Positions 36,901 through 50,798 of a stretch of 64,000 nt of DNA are shown in pieces (positions within the stretch are counted from its first letter, which is position 1; every line of letters starts with the position of its first letter). This stretch comes from Motacilla alba alba (Eukaryota > Chordata > Aves > Passeriformes > Motacillidae): NCBI RefSeq assembly GCF_015832195.1, contig NC_052046.1, positions 17,166,161-17,230,160 on the forward strand, written 5' to 3'. Below the pieces are notes generated by a model. The model did not search any database. It worked only from the letters and a program-made list of their open reading frames with translations, and was not told the DNA's origin. The translations under genes and the position numbers were made by a program.

Positions 36901-39900
36901 CAGTACTATGTATCAGCGAAGAACTAGGAAAAACTTCTACAAGATGTTAGACCACAGGACTTTTTTACATCAGTATACTGTGTAATGTTTTGCCTCTGGA
37001 TGCTGTGGGGCACAACATTTCAAAGGAGAAAAGAGGCATTAGGTGAATTCACAGAGAATAGGTCAACAGATCATGGCAGTTTCAGAAACATCCCTCTTCT
37101 GATTTCCCATATTTAGAAAGAACTGCTGGGAAACAGTCACTCCACAGTCCCTGTTTCCTAAACTCCCCCATAACATCTGCTCCTGGGCACTGCTGCACAG
37201 TTTTTGGCTGGATGGACTTGAACTGAGTCAGGTCTTCATATGTTCAAAGCCAGTCTGTGTGCACAGTGTAATACTGCAAAATGCATTAGTAATAGCAGAG
37301 ATTAAAAAGTTCAGACATATTTGCAATGTTCCATTGGTTTCAGACTCTGCAACACTTTTGTGTGGCTGTTTTGAATTCATCTGCCAAAACCCCACTCATG
37401 GAGTAAGGAGGACAAGGAGAAAAGTTTGCAAGATAGCCCCCGTGAATTTATCTTTCAGGACACAGGATTTGCCTCTAACAAAATTACATACTCTGCTATA
37501 GAATAGTAGAGACCTGAACTCTTAAGTCAGCTGAAACCCCTTGCACAGAATGTTTCAGGAAACAGAATTTAGATTCCACTGAAATATCTTAGCCTCATAG
37601 CTCTTCTTTTGTTTGGTCTGGTCATTTATTTGTTTTCTTTCTTTTGTTTCTATGTCTCATGTTTGTTTTGTTTTAATAAGGGAGCAGTGAGCAGTAAAGA
37701 ACACATATTTCTAATAAACAAAGTATGAGGACTTTACTGTCTTCTCTCTTTTAATTCTTTTTCTTTTAAATACAGATGACACTTGTTTGGATGCTTCATC
37801 CCCACACAATTCCCCAAAAGGTCCTGCTGTCAGACTGACTTGAGGTTGTCACCTACAACTTGGTTAGGCAAGTTAAGATATGTGAAGGGTTCTGCTCCCC
37901 CACTTGTAGGTCAAAGTTGTACACCATTCCCACAAGAGATCTGTTTTAGTAGAAAATACAAGTTATTTTTAAAGATTAGCCACAGAAATAAGGAATCAAG
38001 CAGACCTCACCAGACAACATAATAACATATTCAATATTCATGCCCATGTAATGAGCAAAAATGCATTAAACCCCAAGTATATAATTCTGTTTATATTTTA
38101 TGGTGTGTATCATAGCCTCAGAGATCATACAGCATATTCTAGAGAAAACACTTCAGGCTACGTCTACACAAGTTAATTAAGTGGGGCCTAAACAGGTACT
38201 GGCACATGATGGTACTGTTTTTATGTTAGCTCAGAAATGGTGTTGTTCAGAACTAGCTATCTCAGTCTGGGGAGCATTCCCCATGGCAATTTTACATGCA
38301 GCCATCCTATCTCGATAGGAAGAAAAAGCAGCTGTGTGGCCATCAGCTATGCTCTACCAGTTGGCCTTAGGGCTAAGAAAATCTCCTTGTTTGCTCTTTA
38401 TTGGTTTTCATTATTTGTTTCAATTACAAATATTGCTCTGAAGCAGTAGGAGACTCTGAAAGGAAGAATCTCTCAAGGGCACTCACAAAATGTTCATGTC
38501 TGAGTGAAACTTTCATTAAAAAGGTCTTATGATTATTGCAAATTTGAGTGATTTAGAGGCTGCAGAATTTGTATCCTCTGGTTTCTGATTTCCCTTTTCT
38601 TCTCTTCTTGATCATGCTTTCCTGTCAAAACAGTTAGCGAAACAAAGGTAACTCTGGCAGCAGCCATACATCTCAAGACATGAACTTCAACAGGCTAGCC
38701 AGTTGCACAAGAAGAATTTGCCACTGATGTATTAAAGGCACCTAGTTTTGACCCACTACACACCTAAAGTGGTAACTCAGCCTCCTGCACCTGGTTCTGT
38801 GCATGTTTGAGTACCCCTATATCCATTTCAACAGAGAGAAGGAGATAAGCTTGGAGAATTATGTGTGTCCCTGCAACTCTGTCTAGGTGTGCTTCTCTGG
38901 CAGATCAAAGCTGTGTGTTCAGACTGCAGCAGATAAGGAGTCTCTTCCTGCTGCTTCTCCCTGCTTGGCAGCAGCAGCCCCATCCCTGACCTTGACACCC
39001 TGTGCTTTAAGCAGGCAGCAAACTGCATGGAAACCATTGGCAGGCAGCAGCTTCCAGTCCTGTAGCACTTGAGGATGGCCTGGATTACCAGTAGAAGTAC
39101 CACTAGAAGTACAGCAGGGGCGCACACACAAGCAGAGACATCCAAAACCAGGTAGATCTAGGTTTTTTCCTGGCCCAGTGCTTGTGCTGCTGCTGCTAGG
39201 AGGATGAACCACCTGACTGCTGCCCTTCAGTGCTACATATCTTCATTTATGTTGGTCTTCAGATCAGCAGTGATCCCTTACCATACAGATTTCCTAACAC
39301 AGTGGATTGAGCCATTACAATACTCCTAAGTCATATTCATCCACAATTTACTCAGAAGCTAAGGCCAAGCCAAAATACCCTGAATGAGTATGGAAATTTG
39401 TCTGTAGCAGACCTTTTGCAACACTATTAGTCACAGTGCTGTGCTGTAACAGTTATCAACACTGCTTTTGTTTCCTCTCCATTCAAGATTTTCTTTTCTA
39501 GTGTCTAGATCTGAAGAAATTTATTTACAAGTTTATAGCACTTACTTGTTTTTTCAAGAAATTGTAACTGTATTGGATAAAATTGAACCTTGGACATATC
39601 TCCCTTACTGATATAACGTAGTTACAATAGCCTAGCCACATAAGTGATGGCAACTAGAAAAATAAATTATGAGGGGGCTGAGAAAGTGAAATAACTATGA
39701 ACAAATTGTCACCAGAACCCTAAAAGTGGAAGAATGAAGTAAAAAGGAAACCTGTTTCAGTACAGATTGCAGAGCCTATTTATTTCCCGTACATCTGAAT
39801 TATTTCTCATAGAGCATAATCAGGGCCAGTTCCTGCTCAAAATACAATTAAGAATGGAGGAGAATAGATCAACAGATGATTGCAACATTAATTATGTAGA

Positions 39901-42900
39901 ATTCTTCCTCAAAGCACTATGTGAGAATTTGGGTCCTAATACAATCTTTATCTAATGGAAGCTTTTTCTTCTCCATCTTCTATAAAATAGTATTTGATTC
40001 CTTGAAATAGTCATCAGAGTTGAACACAAAAAGCCACAGCTGGAGCTGCTCCAACATACAGAGTGTTCAGTTACTGAAACCTTACACTTCCTCTTAGTTT
40101 GCATTCTACACCCTGAGCAGGAAACATGGGATTTCACTTCACTGTTTTCTCTCTTTAGATGGATTCACCCTCATGCCAATAGCAGATTCAGTGCCTTAAA
40201 GCACAAGTCAGTGTCTTCTCTAATCTACTGCCAGAGCACAGAATGTCCAGATTATAATTAAGCCCCGACCACTTGGTATTTACTTTCATTACACTAATAC
40301 TGTGAGGCCCCAATAAGACTGAAGCCAGTTGTGTTATATGCTGTGTACACTCACAGCCACTGCCTGAAAGACTTCACAGAACAGGATGAGAGAAAGAATT
40401 CTTTCCCACAGAAGCAAAAAGAGCCTTAATTTTGTTGCTGTTCTCCTTGAGGCATTAACCCCAAGAGAGAAGAAGAATAAACCTGTCTCAAATGAGTCAT
40501 CTGTGCAGAAGAAAGCATAAAAATATTCTCTTATCTCCTGTTTTATCTTTCCCTTCCACATTGCTGTTTCTTTCCCAACCAGAATAATAACAATATAAGA
40601 GTGAAGTCAGCCCTGGGCAAGGACGTTGTAGTGTCTGGAGCACCAGAAGCAGTGGAAGCAGGCAGGAGTCTCACTCTGTGCTCTGGCTCCTGTAGTCAGA
40701 GCAAGCACTTGGCAAAGGTGAGGAGAAGGATTACATCTGTCAGAATAACTTTTATGGGACCCAACTCTTCCAGGAATTGTTTAAAATCCACATAATGCTT
40801 CTGAGTGTTAATGCCTGTATTGGGACATTTGCATTAGCAGATAAATGTGCAAGAACACGTTTCCAGACATCTGCCTAGTGATCGCATATCTGAGCAGTTT
40901 GCTGAAACTTGGTCTAAGGTCCGTGAGGTCCTTGGGCTCCTGAAATGATTTCCAAGGTTTGTAATAAATTGTGCTGCTGAAGTGTACCATGGTTAAGCAA
41001 TTCTTGCATGATAGAAACAATATGTGGTGTACTGCACTAAAACCAATCCATGTTATTTTAACTTTCCAGCCTTCAAAAGCTTTCTGAAGGGAACACAGAC
41101 ATACAGAAGAATTTTGTATGTATAGATGCTGTGAAAAAAAACAAGAAAACTTTTGTGATGATGCCCCCAAATTATCACCCCCTCAGTATAAGACAAGTGG
41201 ATGATATAATGCTGATCATTGTGCATTGTATTAGTAAGAAGTGAGGAATAACAGTGTAGTTTTCGAGGTAAAGGTCATCTCTAGATTTCTACAGAGACCT
41301 GGTTGAATTGCTTACATCCCTCCAGCTAGGTCTGTGATTTCTTAACCATGTCAAAGGAGGAGGGAGTGTGCAATGCCACAGGTTTAAGTGGTGGTGATGT
41401 CTTGGAAGGAGGGGTTCATCTTCAGGCACAAAAGGCATTGCAGTATTGTTGAGTTTCCCTTCCTGGATTGTGGGACTGCATCAGAATGTGAATCAACAAA
41501 GAAGTGGTGTGGGCTTTCAGGATTTTGGGCTTGAATGGGAATGCAAGGCATGAGCTAATGTATGCCATGTGTCTGTCCCTTCTTTCAGGCAGGGGAAACA
41601 GTGGTCCAACACTGCAGGTAGGTACTATGAAGATAAATTTTGCAGAAATGTCACAGATACTACTGTCAAGGGCATAGATTCAGGGCACAGACTCAGCTTG
41701 TTCAGTTCTCTAACAATATTATTTTTGTTGTTATTATTATTAATATTATTAAATTAATAATTTATAATATATTATCAGGCTACACACACACTGTACACAC
41801 TTTGTACAACTAAAGCAATTAAGACACATAAAAAGACTTTGAATTTGTTGAAAATAGGCAAATGGGGAGTATCCCATCCTAGGCTCAGCAGCTGGCAGAG
41901 GGTATGTGCTGCAGTCATTTACTGTGAAATTGGACTTTGTTTTGCTTAAGAGTCCACGAAGCTTGTGATAAATTAACTTATGCTGAAGCAGCCACAGCAG
42001 GCTGGCAGAAGTACTCAGGACGGAGCATGATTTTTATTGCTCAGTTACCTGTACTCTTAAAAATTTTTTGTAACCATAAATCAATGTAAATTATGTGTTG
42101 TGTTTTACACTGTGTTTCTCGGCTTAATGAAATGTAAGACAAAAGCTATAGGAAGAAGTGGGAGGGTGCCTAGTTACAGCATATAAAGGCAGATCTATAA
42201 AACCTCTTACACAGTTAAAAAGTTAAATGCAATGCAATTTTAAGATTGTATCTGCCAGGTAAGCCATGGTATGGCTTGTGTTCTATCAAGTCGTTTGTAC
42301 TGTCTTTGTTTGAAAAGTATTAATGCGTTTTCTAAAATAAAAAACAAACAAACAAACAAACAAAAACAAAAAACCCAAAAAACTCCAGTCCTGCTTAGAA
42401 ATCAGGCATCACTTCCATATGGTCTTTGACTTTGTTATATATAAAGACAACTGATAGGATTGGTTCTGTAAGGCTGGTGATTAGGAACACCTCTGATAGA
42501 TTGTATCTTTACTGTAAGTCTGCTCCACATGTTCTATGGAAAAGAAGGGGGAACTCACTTTCCCCAAATACCCCACCTCCCATTCAAGTCCTTTTACTCC
42601 TGGACTGCTGGACGTGGGCAGGATCTGTCTGCTTCCTGGCTGTGATTCAAGGGACAGTTAAGCATGGGACAGGTCTGGCTATTCCTGCTCAACCACATCA
42701 GTAAGAAACAAAGACTGGAGAAGCCCAGTTTTGTGCCTCCCTTGTTCTCACGTGTGAGGCCGGCTCTGAGCACTCTCATGACCCCAGGGATGACTGCAGA
42801 CACTGGAGGGCTGGGTCCCAGACATTGTGAATACACCAAAGTGCTGATATCTAAAAGGCCTGTTAGGCATTGAAGACTTTGTGAATAAGACTCAGCACTG

Positions 42901-45300
42901 ACACCATCACAGACCTGTCAGTCTTCATCTGAGAGCCTTCCTAAGTGTTATTCATCTTTGCTGAGACTTGTTTGCTCAAAAGCTCAATCCAATACAACAC
43001 ATGTAGTTGTTTGCAAGATGGGAACCTTCCCATTCGTCTGCAGTCTGCTTTGAGCACAACCACATCGATTTTTCTTGCACATTTATGATTTGGAATACAC
43101 TGTATTTTAATGGCGGTTGGGGGAAGGTAAGGAGTGCAGGTGGAGAAAGAGAGAAAGACTGTGTGCATATCTGTATAAACATATTTATATGTTTATATTA
43201 AATAAACATATTTTAATAGGTTGATAAGAAAAGGATCATTCTAGGATAATCTAGTTTGGTGCTACATTTTAATGTAAGAAAAAACTGTGAGATGTTGCCA
43301 AGATTATGGCATTGGTTAGAGAGAGGAACCTTTTGCCATTAGTGTAGTTCAGAGTCCTGATTGAATCCTAAGGCTCCAGAAACAGATTTGCAGTTCTGGA
43401 GGTAGAAACAACTGTCAGTGGGAGAAAAGAAAGGAAGCAAAGGAAATGCAGAGGCTTCTCCTGGCATGCTTAGTGCATGCAGAGCTCATATGTGATTTTA
43501 TCAGCATTGATGTCTGGTCTTGCAAGAAACATCTTGAAACAGAACAGTGAAGGAGTACTGTACACACGGTGGTGTGGAGTGAGAAGTGGGGGAGTTTAAT
43601 CTGAAAGCATCAGAGAAGTAAGTCAGTGCAAGAGCAGAGGTGAAAGGCTCACTGGGTAACTCTAATTTAGAAGGAAATTACAAAAGTGTCAAATAGTGTT
43701 TCACGGGGGAAGAAAATATTGGATTGCATTCTGGTTTTTTGTAAATAGGAGGAAAGGTGACCAAAATGGATTAAAGTATTCCAATATGAAGATCCTGGAT
43801 AAAGTAACTCAGCTTTGGCCCTTCAGGCTTTCTCAAATGACATGACAGGATATCTAGCACAAAAACATGCTGAGAAAGGTTCACATTCCAGATACACAGT
43901 GACTCATGCACTTCCAAAGCAGTATTATAACAAGCTGCTGTCCAAATTTCCTGCTGTCTTACATGTAATGCACGTTCAGTGGTGCTGCTGGCACACTTCC
44001 CTTGGAGTCCGTATAGAACCACTGCCCCGATTCAGAGTTAGGCGACCACTGTGCAGCCAGTGCTTCTGTCTTTGCAAACAGATGTGAAAGAAATGTCCCA
44101 ATTTCTTGTAGTCCTCAGGATCCTTTTACAGATGGCAGAGTCTAAATAATTTCTGACACAGTGACTGTGTACAAAGATGGACACTTGCCTTCTACATTTC
44201 AGTGCCCTTTCATCTGATTACAACAATTTTCAGTTGAATTAACATACATCTGTGGGAAGAAGTTAGGGAAGGAGAATGGGAAGTAGGAAGGCCACATTAT
44301 TTCATATAGTTTTTCTTTGTTTCAGTACCTAATGCAATGGTATCGTGTCTTAATGCTACATGTTCTTTCCCATGGACCCTCCTTGCCTTGTGTGTTTGAC
44401 AAACTCTTAGGAAGCACAGGAAACCATGTGGAGAGAAGGAAAGTTTAAGAGGAGAGAATGATAACTACTGGCCTTAACCATATTGATATGAAGGGATTCA
44501 GTGATGCCAGGGAACAATACTCTACTCCACAAAGCCTGGAGTGCTGGAAATCACCTCCTCCATGGTGATTTCTCTTTGTTCTCTTTTTTCTATTCTGGGT
44601 CTTACTGTGAATTCTATAAATTCTTAATGCTGAAGAGAGGCCTTTCAGCTTTCAGCCTTTGAGAAATCTTGACCTATGTAGGCGTTTATTGCAGCTTGCA
44701 AATGAACTAGAAGAAAGGGTAATTATAATGAACAATTAACAATTTTGAAAATGCAAAAAGTAAGAACCCTGAATACTGTAACAGGGGTTTCTCTAATCTT
44801 TAGATGGCATCAAAAATATAAAGCAAAAGCTGTGTTTTGCTTTTCTATCCTTTTAATGTACTGGTGGACCTCTTGAACAAATGACATCATGAGGCCTTTT
44901 GTGCTTTCCTAGTAAAACTTTTGCCCTCTGTAAATGCCACCGTTTCACACTATGCAAAAATCTCAAAATAAAAAATTCTATCCTAAGGGCAATTAATTTG
45001 AATTGATAGTCCGGCTTGAGTCAAGTTAGAATTTCTCCCAGAGCACATTACCTATCTCCTGAAAAGAGTGAATTTCTCAAGGTTAGGTGTTGCCTACTGT
45101 ATGCTTGAAAACCACCTTTGTAGATTTGCATTCAGGAAAGATGGTATTTGAAGCTGGTGGAATGCTTTACAAATTCATATTGCCTGAAGGCTGGAAATTT
45201 TTATCACCAGAGGAGTAGCAGAGATGACAGTAAAGATAGAGTTCAATCAATGGAAATGAGATAAAAGGAATTGTTGAGACCCAAATTTTCTTCAAAATGC
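33911..45300. other. Intergenic DNA, no gene recognised (left part)
   Basis: Non-coding sequence upstream of PLPP1. The ORFs reach at most about 137 codons and show no domain I recognise. Those at 36406-36666 and 38828-39212 (minus) were considered and not accepted as genes. A (CAAA)n run lies at 42344-42364 and AT-rich simple sequence at about 41720-41775. I see no LTR pair, tRNA or rRNA. Confidence 0.65.
42344..42364. repeat. (CAAA)n simple repeat
   Basis: Five or so CAAA units within an A-rich stretch that continues to about 42385. Confidence 0.85.
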
Positions 45301-45370
45301 TTCCCCACTGCCCCCCATCTACCTCCCACTTTTTTTGTTTGTTTGGTTGATTGGTTTTTTCTTCTCTTTT

Positions 45371-45372
<2 letters not shown>

Positions 45373-45418
<46 letters not shown>
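45373..45418. repeat. Poly(T) tract, 46 T
   Basis: An uninterrupted T run, preceded by a T/C-rich stretch from about 45330. It could be the poly(A) of a minus-strand retroposed sequence, but I recognise no such sequence beside it. The length is also likely to be affected by polymerase slippage. Confidence 0.9.
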
Positions 45419-45420
<2 letters not shown>

Positions 45421-45895
45421 ATGTGGAAGTCTGGATGTCTTTTGTGAAGATGTAATGATCTGCAGGAGGGTATGTTGTACTGGATCTTGCAGACAGCTAC
45501 GGTTTGATCCCTGAATGGACTTCAGATGTAAATATGGAAAACAACTTTTCTTGGCTATAAGGAGACAAGAGTCACATGCCATGTCCTTGCAGCTCTGACT
45601 AAGGTAACTCCCTACAGAATTTCCTACAGTATTTCCTTTTCTAGAGCATTCTTACTGGCTATGTCAGAATTCATTTTTTAGCATTGATGGTTCTCACAGA
45701 CCTTACCCTTGGAGACACAACTCTCCTTCCATGAACATATCCTGAATGGCAGGGCAGTAAAAATTAGGCAGAGTACTGAAGAGGAACCTAAATCTGTTCT
45801 CTTTTTTAACCTAGAGCTAAGAAGTCCAAGAGAACCAGATGATAATCTGGTTTAGTCCTGTCTTGAATGATCCAGATAACTTCTTACAACAATCC

Positions 45896-45922
45896 TTTTT
45901 TTTTTCTATTTTTTTTTTTTTT
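45896..45922. repeat. T-rich tract
   Basis: Two T runs are separated by CTA. It is simple sequence. Confidence 0.85.
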
Positions 45923-48900
45923 GCCATGACCTTTCTGTAGTACCACCCTTAAAAATCTAGTATTAATCAGACAGGCTAAGTTGCAAATAGAAATACTGAA
46001 ACATGAAGAAAGGACATGGGGGGCTTTTATACTAGTGCTTGTTTTCTGTGTCTGCAGAAACAGGATCCCTAAGGTTTACTGATGTCTGGAGATCTCTGGG
46101 TGTGTGCAGCTATACTCCAATGCACACAATAACTGGAACAATTGCTATTGCAGCCTTGGAAAAGATGACTTTTTTTCAGAATTACAATAAATTTAAACAA
46201 CTGCAAGACACAAACCTAAGATCACAGCTGACAACACAGCAAATAATTAGGGATGCTCTACCTTCTGGGATATATTAATGAGTCATATTAAATAGTTATG
46301 CATTCACATTACATAAGAATAGTTGTGTACTCCATTACATGGCACTAAAAAAACCGAAACAGACAAATAACAAAACAGAGAATAATGCAACATGCAAATA
46401 TCTTGGAAAGGAAAACAAATAAAAGCTGTAGAATAAAGAATGCTATAAAAAATGGTAAAACCATTGCCAGAGACATTGTAGCCTTTTGCACAGGTTTACA
46501 ATTGTGTTTGATCCTCCTTCTTTGGTTTCTCATGGGACCCTTGTCCAGCTTTGTCATTCTTTATTATGAGACTGACATCAGTCAGCTGGTTTGTAGCCAG
46601 CTGCACTAATAATAAACTGGCAGGGAGCTCAGAAATTACTGGAACTATTTGGTCATCTTGAAACTGAAAATGAAGGATTACTCCAAAATTCTTGAAGGCA
46701 AAAAACCCCATTCCTAAATACCTTTTCTGTAATAACAGCATAAGAAGTCGAAAAAGTTCAAATTGTTTCAGTTTATTTAGTGCTATATTGGCCTTAGATA
46801 TTGTAAGGATTTCCAGCCAACAGAATCCATCTCTTTCAAGAGAGATTCATTTAATATTAGCAAATAAAAATATATATTGTGGAGGATCCAAACCTTTAAA
46901 GCTGTAGAAATTAATTATTAAGGAGAATGACGTTTTGTACCACATTCCCTACAGGCTTCTACATAACATACTCCATTTGTCCCTTAAGGTTAATAGTCTA
47001 ATGTGGAGCCATTAACAGAGTGGGTAGGCTTTTGCATCAGCTACATGAGCACAGTGTGTGATGTATTTGCATGTTTGACTGCCCCACTTGCAGGTTTTTA
47101 AAGAAATTCAGCTCTCTTTTGCTGAGGTCATTCACTTACAGCTTTACAGTTCTAACCTCACTCCACAAGAGTATGTAGTGACTAGCTGATTGCTTTTGAA
47201 CATCAGGCTGAAAAGAGCTTGCTGAAATTTGGGAGGATTTTACTAATGTTCTTGTGAAGATGGAAACCCTGATACAATGTTTTTCTCTGTCTTTGCACCT
47301 CCAGGTTTTTGGGTGGAACTGCACATATCCTGAGGTAACTTTTGCTAACATGCTATCCTTCTGTTCATTTTCTATTATTTCTGTGTGCTCAGTAAGGCAT
47401 TTTATCTCCTTTGGAAGTCTCCAAAGTAGGAACAGCAAAACAGTCCACACAGATACACCAATTTTAGTGGAGATTTTCTATTTGGCAGCTGGAAGGCACC
47501 GCCCTCAGGTGTGAGTGTCTGGAAGTTGGATACAGCCTGGAGCAGCCATGGCTGTACCTGTGTTATGTCCAGCTCAATCCACCCATGATGCTCCCACCCC
47601 TCTGCTGGCAGTGGGAAAAGCCCCTCTGGCATTTGCTCAGGCCAGGACACAACATGAGCTCAATATCCCTACAGCTAGAACCAGGATGTTTCACTGATCC
47701 CAAGAGACAGGCTGCCAAGCTGACTGCCACCACAGACTCATCCTCTTGGTGGCCTGGATATCAAGGTGACCACAGGAAGTAACTGATCACAGCCCAGCAA
47801 ACTTCATGACCAAAGAGTACCTCAGGGGTTCAAGCAACAGTGGGTTGGTGCATGTTATAATGCATGTTGTATGTCAGTGGTGCCCTCTTCAAAACAGGTC
47901 AGCACCAGAATGTCTTTAGATTCCCCAAAGAGACTCTTTCTACTTGAGTTGTGCAGGTCAGTGGCTCCTCTGAGAGCCCTGATGGGCTACACAACTGTCC
48001 ATTCACCTGCTGAAGAACTGTCATCAGGACTGCCAGAACAGGGACAGCTGGCAGTGAGGGTAAGAAAAAGTGGACTAGTAAGTCTAAAATGCAGCGTGAT
48101 ATAATGAACAAGTGATGGGGCTGATGGAGAAGGAAACAACAGAAAATGGAGTTCTGAGCCTTCCATGACTTCATATATACTTTGGCTAAATGTTTTAAAA
48201 TAAATGTGGTCAAAAAATTCACAACTTCTCTCCAGCTGTCTGTTGGCTTGAGGTTTGTGGCTCTAGTCAGTAATGAAGGTAGTGAATCACATGGAAATTC
48301 ACACAGCACATTCAAGAGGGAAGATCTTTTAAAGCTCTGTGACCATTTCTGACATATGTTTTTGAAGAGGACAGAGTGCCCTTAGTGGGCTTTTTCTTCC
48401 CCAGAAATACATGACAACATCTATACACAACAGATTATTCACCAAATTTAACAGTTAAGCTTGGTGCATACTTTCCATGTGGTTCAAGTGCTATAAAATT
48501 CTCCACAGAGAAATGCTACTGATGAATAACTAACATGCAAGGAACAAGTACATAGGGGCCCACAATGCAACAACACAGAAATCCCAGAGTCTGAGTAATT
48601 TTTTGCCCAAGGAGTCAAAACAACAAACCAAGATCGATCCATCCTGGAATGACATAGTGCACTAAGGTTACTTCAGAGGTGTATTCCTGTATGAGTTATC
48701 GCTGCATGAAAAAAACCCCAAACTAAACAGCACTCTTACTCCCCATCCCCACCAACCCCCCCCAAAAAAAAGGGAAAGAAAATTTAAAAAAGGCACTTCC
48801 CACTTCCCACTTCTGTCCCATGTTTTACTTTGGAGCTCACCATTTCAGTGACTTTTAAAAGAAGTAAATTTATTATTTCACACTCAACAATACAGCATGC

Positions 48901-50670
48901 AAACTGTGATGCAGGTCCAGCTGCATCTGAGTAACAGCTGCTGAAGTTTACCCAGATCCTTGCATGGAAAGTGGAGTCCTGCTGTTTCTCATGGAATCTT
49001 CCCTTAACTGCCAAAATCTTTTCAAAAGCAACTTCTCCAAGGGCTGAACCAGTGCCCACTGAAAGCAAAGGGAAAGATTCCTATTGATGGCAAGCATCCC
49101 AAGTAAGCCAGAGGTCTAGGCTGCCCTTGCCAGAAAATTGTTTATGTGCATTTTGATGACTTCTAAAGCTTCTCTTTTTATAGTCGTCTTTCATATGGAT
49201 CTTACCATGTGATTCTTTTCCAGTCATTTCACATACTGGATAAAATGAGGTTGATGTGTTTCTACCCCTGATTCGACAGAGAACATAATTTTATCAAATT
49301 AATTTTTATGAGACCTGCTTTAGTCAGGGTGCACCGGGAAGCATATGCAATGTTTAAACATTCTGCTGTCCAATGGCCTGATTTTCCCTGTATAAACACA
49401 TGGGATGAAGGTAAAAGACTCAGTCATGTGTTAAAGAAAACGATGTGGTGCCCTCACAATAAAACCATAGAAGCCAGTTTTTTCACAAGCTTACTCTGTG
49501 GTTGAAATTTACTTGCAGTTTGTCCTCAGAGGTAACTATAGACATTCCAGTGCAGAATGGGGAAATGGGACAGTCTCCTAAGCTCTCAGGGAAGGTGTGG
49601 AAGCTTGTCACTTACACTCTCCTTTGATGCCACTAAACGGCAATTTATTACCAAGGTGCAAATCAGGTGAATAAACCTGCCTGAAGGGGGTTCATTGGGG
49701 CATGAGTTATCTATGAAAGCAGACAGGAAAGGAATGAAGAAACGTGCACTTTAGGTAAGAGGTTATTTCTGGAGAAGCTGAAGCCCATCACTGACTGCAA
49801 TGGCTACAACGGGGTAGCTGGCTGCCTATAGAAAGTTGTATAAACATGTACACTCAGAGAGCAAAAGCTGTCCCCGTCTGTTATTCTGTAACTAAACTTA
49901 TTTTCTTCTGTCGGAGTAGAAGCCGGAACAGTTCATGCAGTTACAACTCATATTTTCTGTATTCTTATAGACCAAGGTTGTTTTAGGCCAAATCAGTTTG
50001 TTTAAAAAAATGCAACACCGTCCTGCCACTGCATTAATAGCAAATTTTGTTACATCTTTGATATCACAACTAATTATTCAGAGAAGTCACAATTATTAGG
50101 AGTTTGGCTGTAGAGTTTACCCCTAACTTTGCACTCCTTTGGTATACAGTGTATCAAGAGGACAGACAAGATGACACTTGAACCTGAGCCAACCCTGTAA
50201 AAATAGGGAGGTAGTGGCATCATAAACGCTGGAATTATTTCAAAGGCTTAATAAATCTAGTCTTAGGAACATCAGTCAAGAGTAATCTGCTCATGGCAAG
50301 TTTCAGAAAGGCAGGATATGATCTTTTGTCTATTGTTGTGAATCTGGCTGTACCCTAAATAGCAGCTTTATTTCCATAACAGAGGACTTTAGTCATGCAA
50401 ATCCTCTCCCTCAGGCCCAAGGACGGCAGACAGGGTAGGTGAAGCTGAGTCTTCCCTTAGTGAAGAGTGCTACACCTCTGTAGAAGAAATGCAGAGCAAC
50501 CTTGGGCTCTTCCAAATTCCAAACACACAAAGTCAGCACAAAGTGTTCCTGGAAATCATTTCCATTGTCTCTGCCACTCTGTACCAGCCAAATCCCTTGT
50601 ACTCTCATCCTAGAAGGTGAAAGGATGTACAAGAGTTTACTTAGGCTAACTTGGTCTCTTATTACTACAG

Positions 50671-50798
50671 AAAAAAAAAAAAAAAAGAAAAAGAAAAAGA
50701 AAAAGAAAAAGAAAAAGAAAAAGAAAAAGAAAAAGAAAAAGAAAAAGAAAAAGAAAAAGAAAAAGAAAAAGAAAAAGAAAAAGAAAAAGAAAAAAAAA
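50671..50798. repeat. (GAAAAA)n hexanucleotide array
   Basis: An A16 run is followed by G residues at exact 6-bp spacing from 50687 to 50789, that is 18 perfect units, then A8. The poly-lysine and poly-phenylalanine ORFs across it are artefacts. An array this regular and uninterrupted suggests recent expansion. Confidence 0.95.

Noticed and set aside
38828..39212. Minus-strand ORFs with a short hydrophobic stretch
   Set aside because: The hydrophobic run is Val/Leu from repeated GTAGAAGTACCA-like sequence. There is no family resemblance, promoter or splice partner.
45319..45582. Lysine-rich 87-codon ORF
   Set aside because: It is a translation of the T46 tract on the opposite strand.
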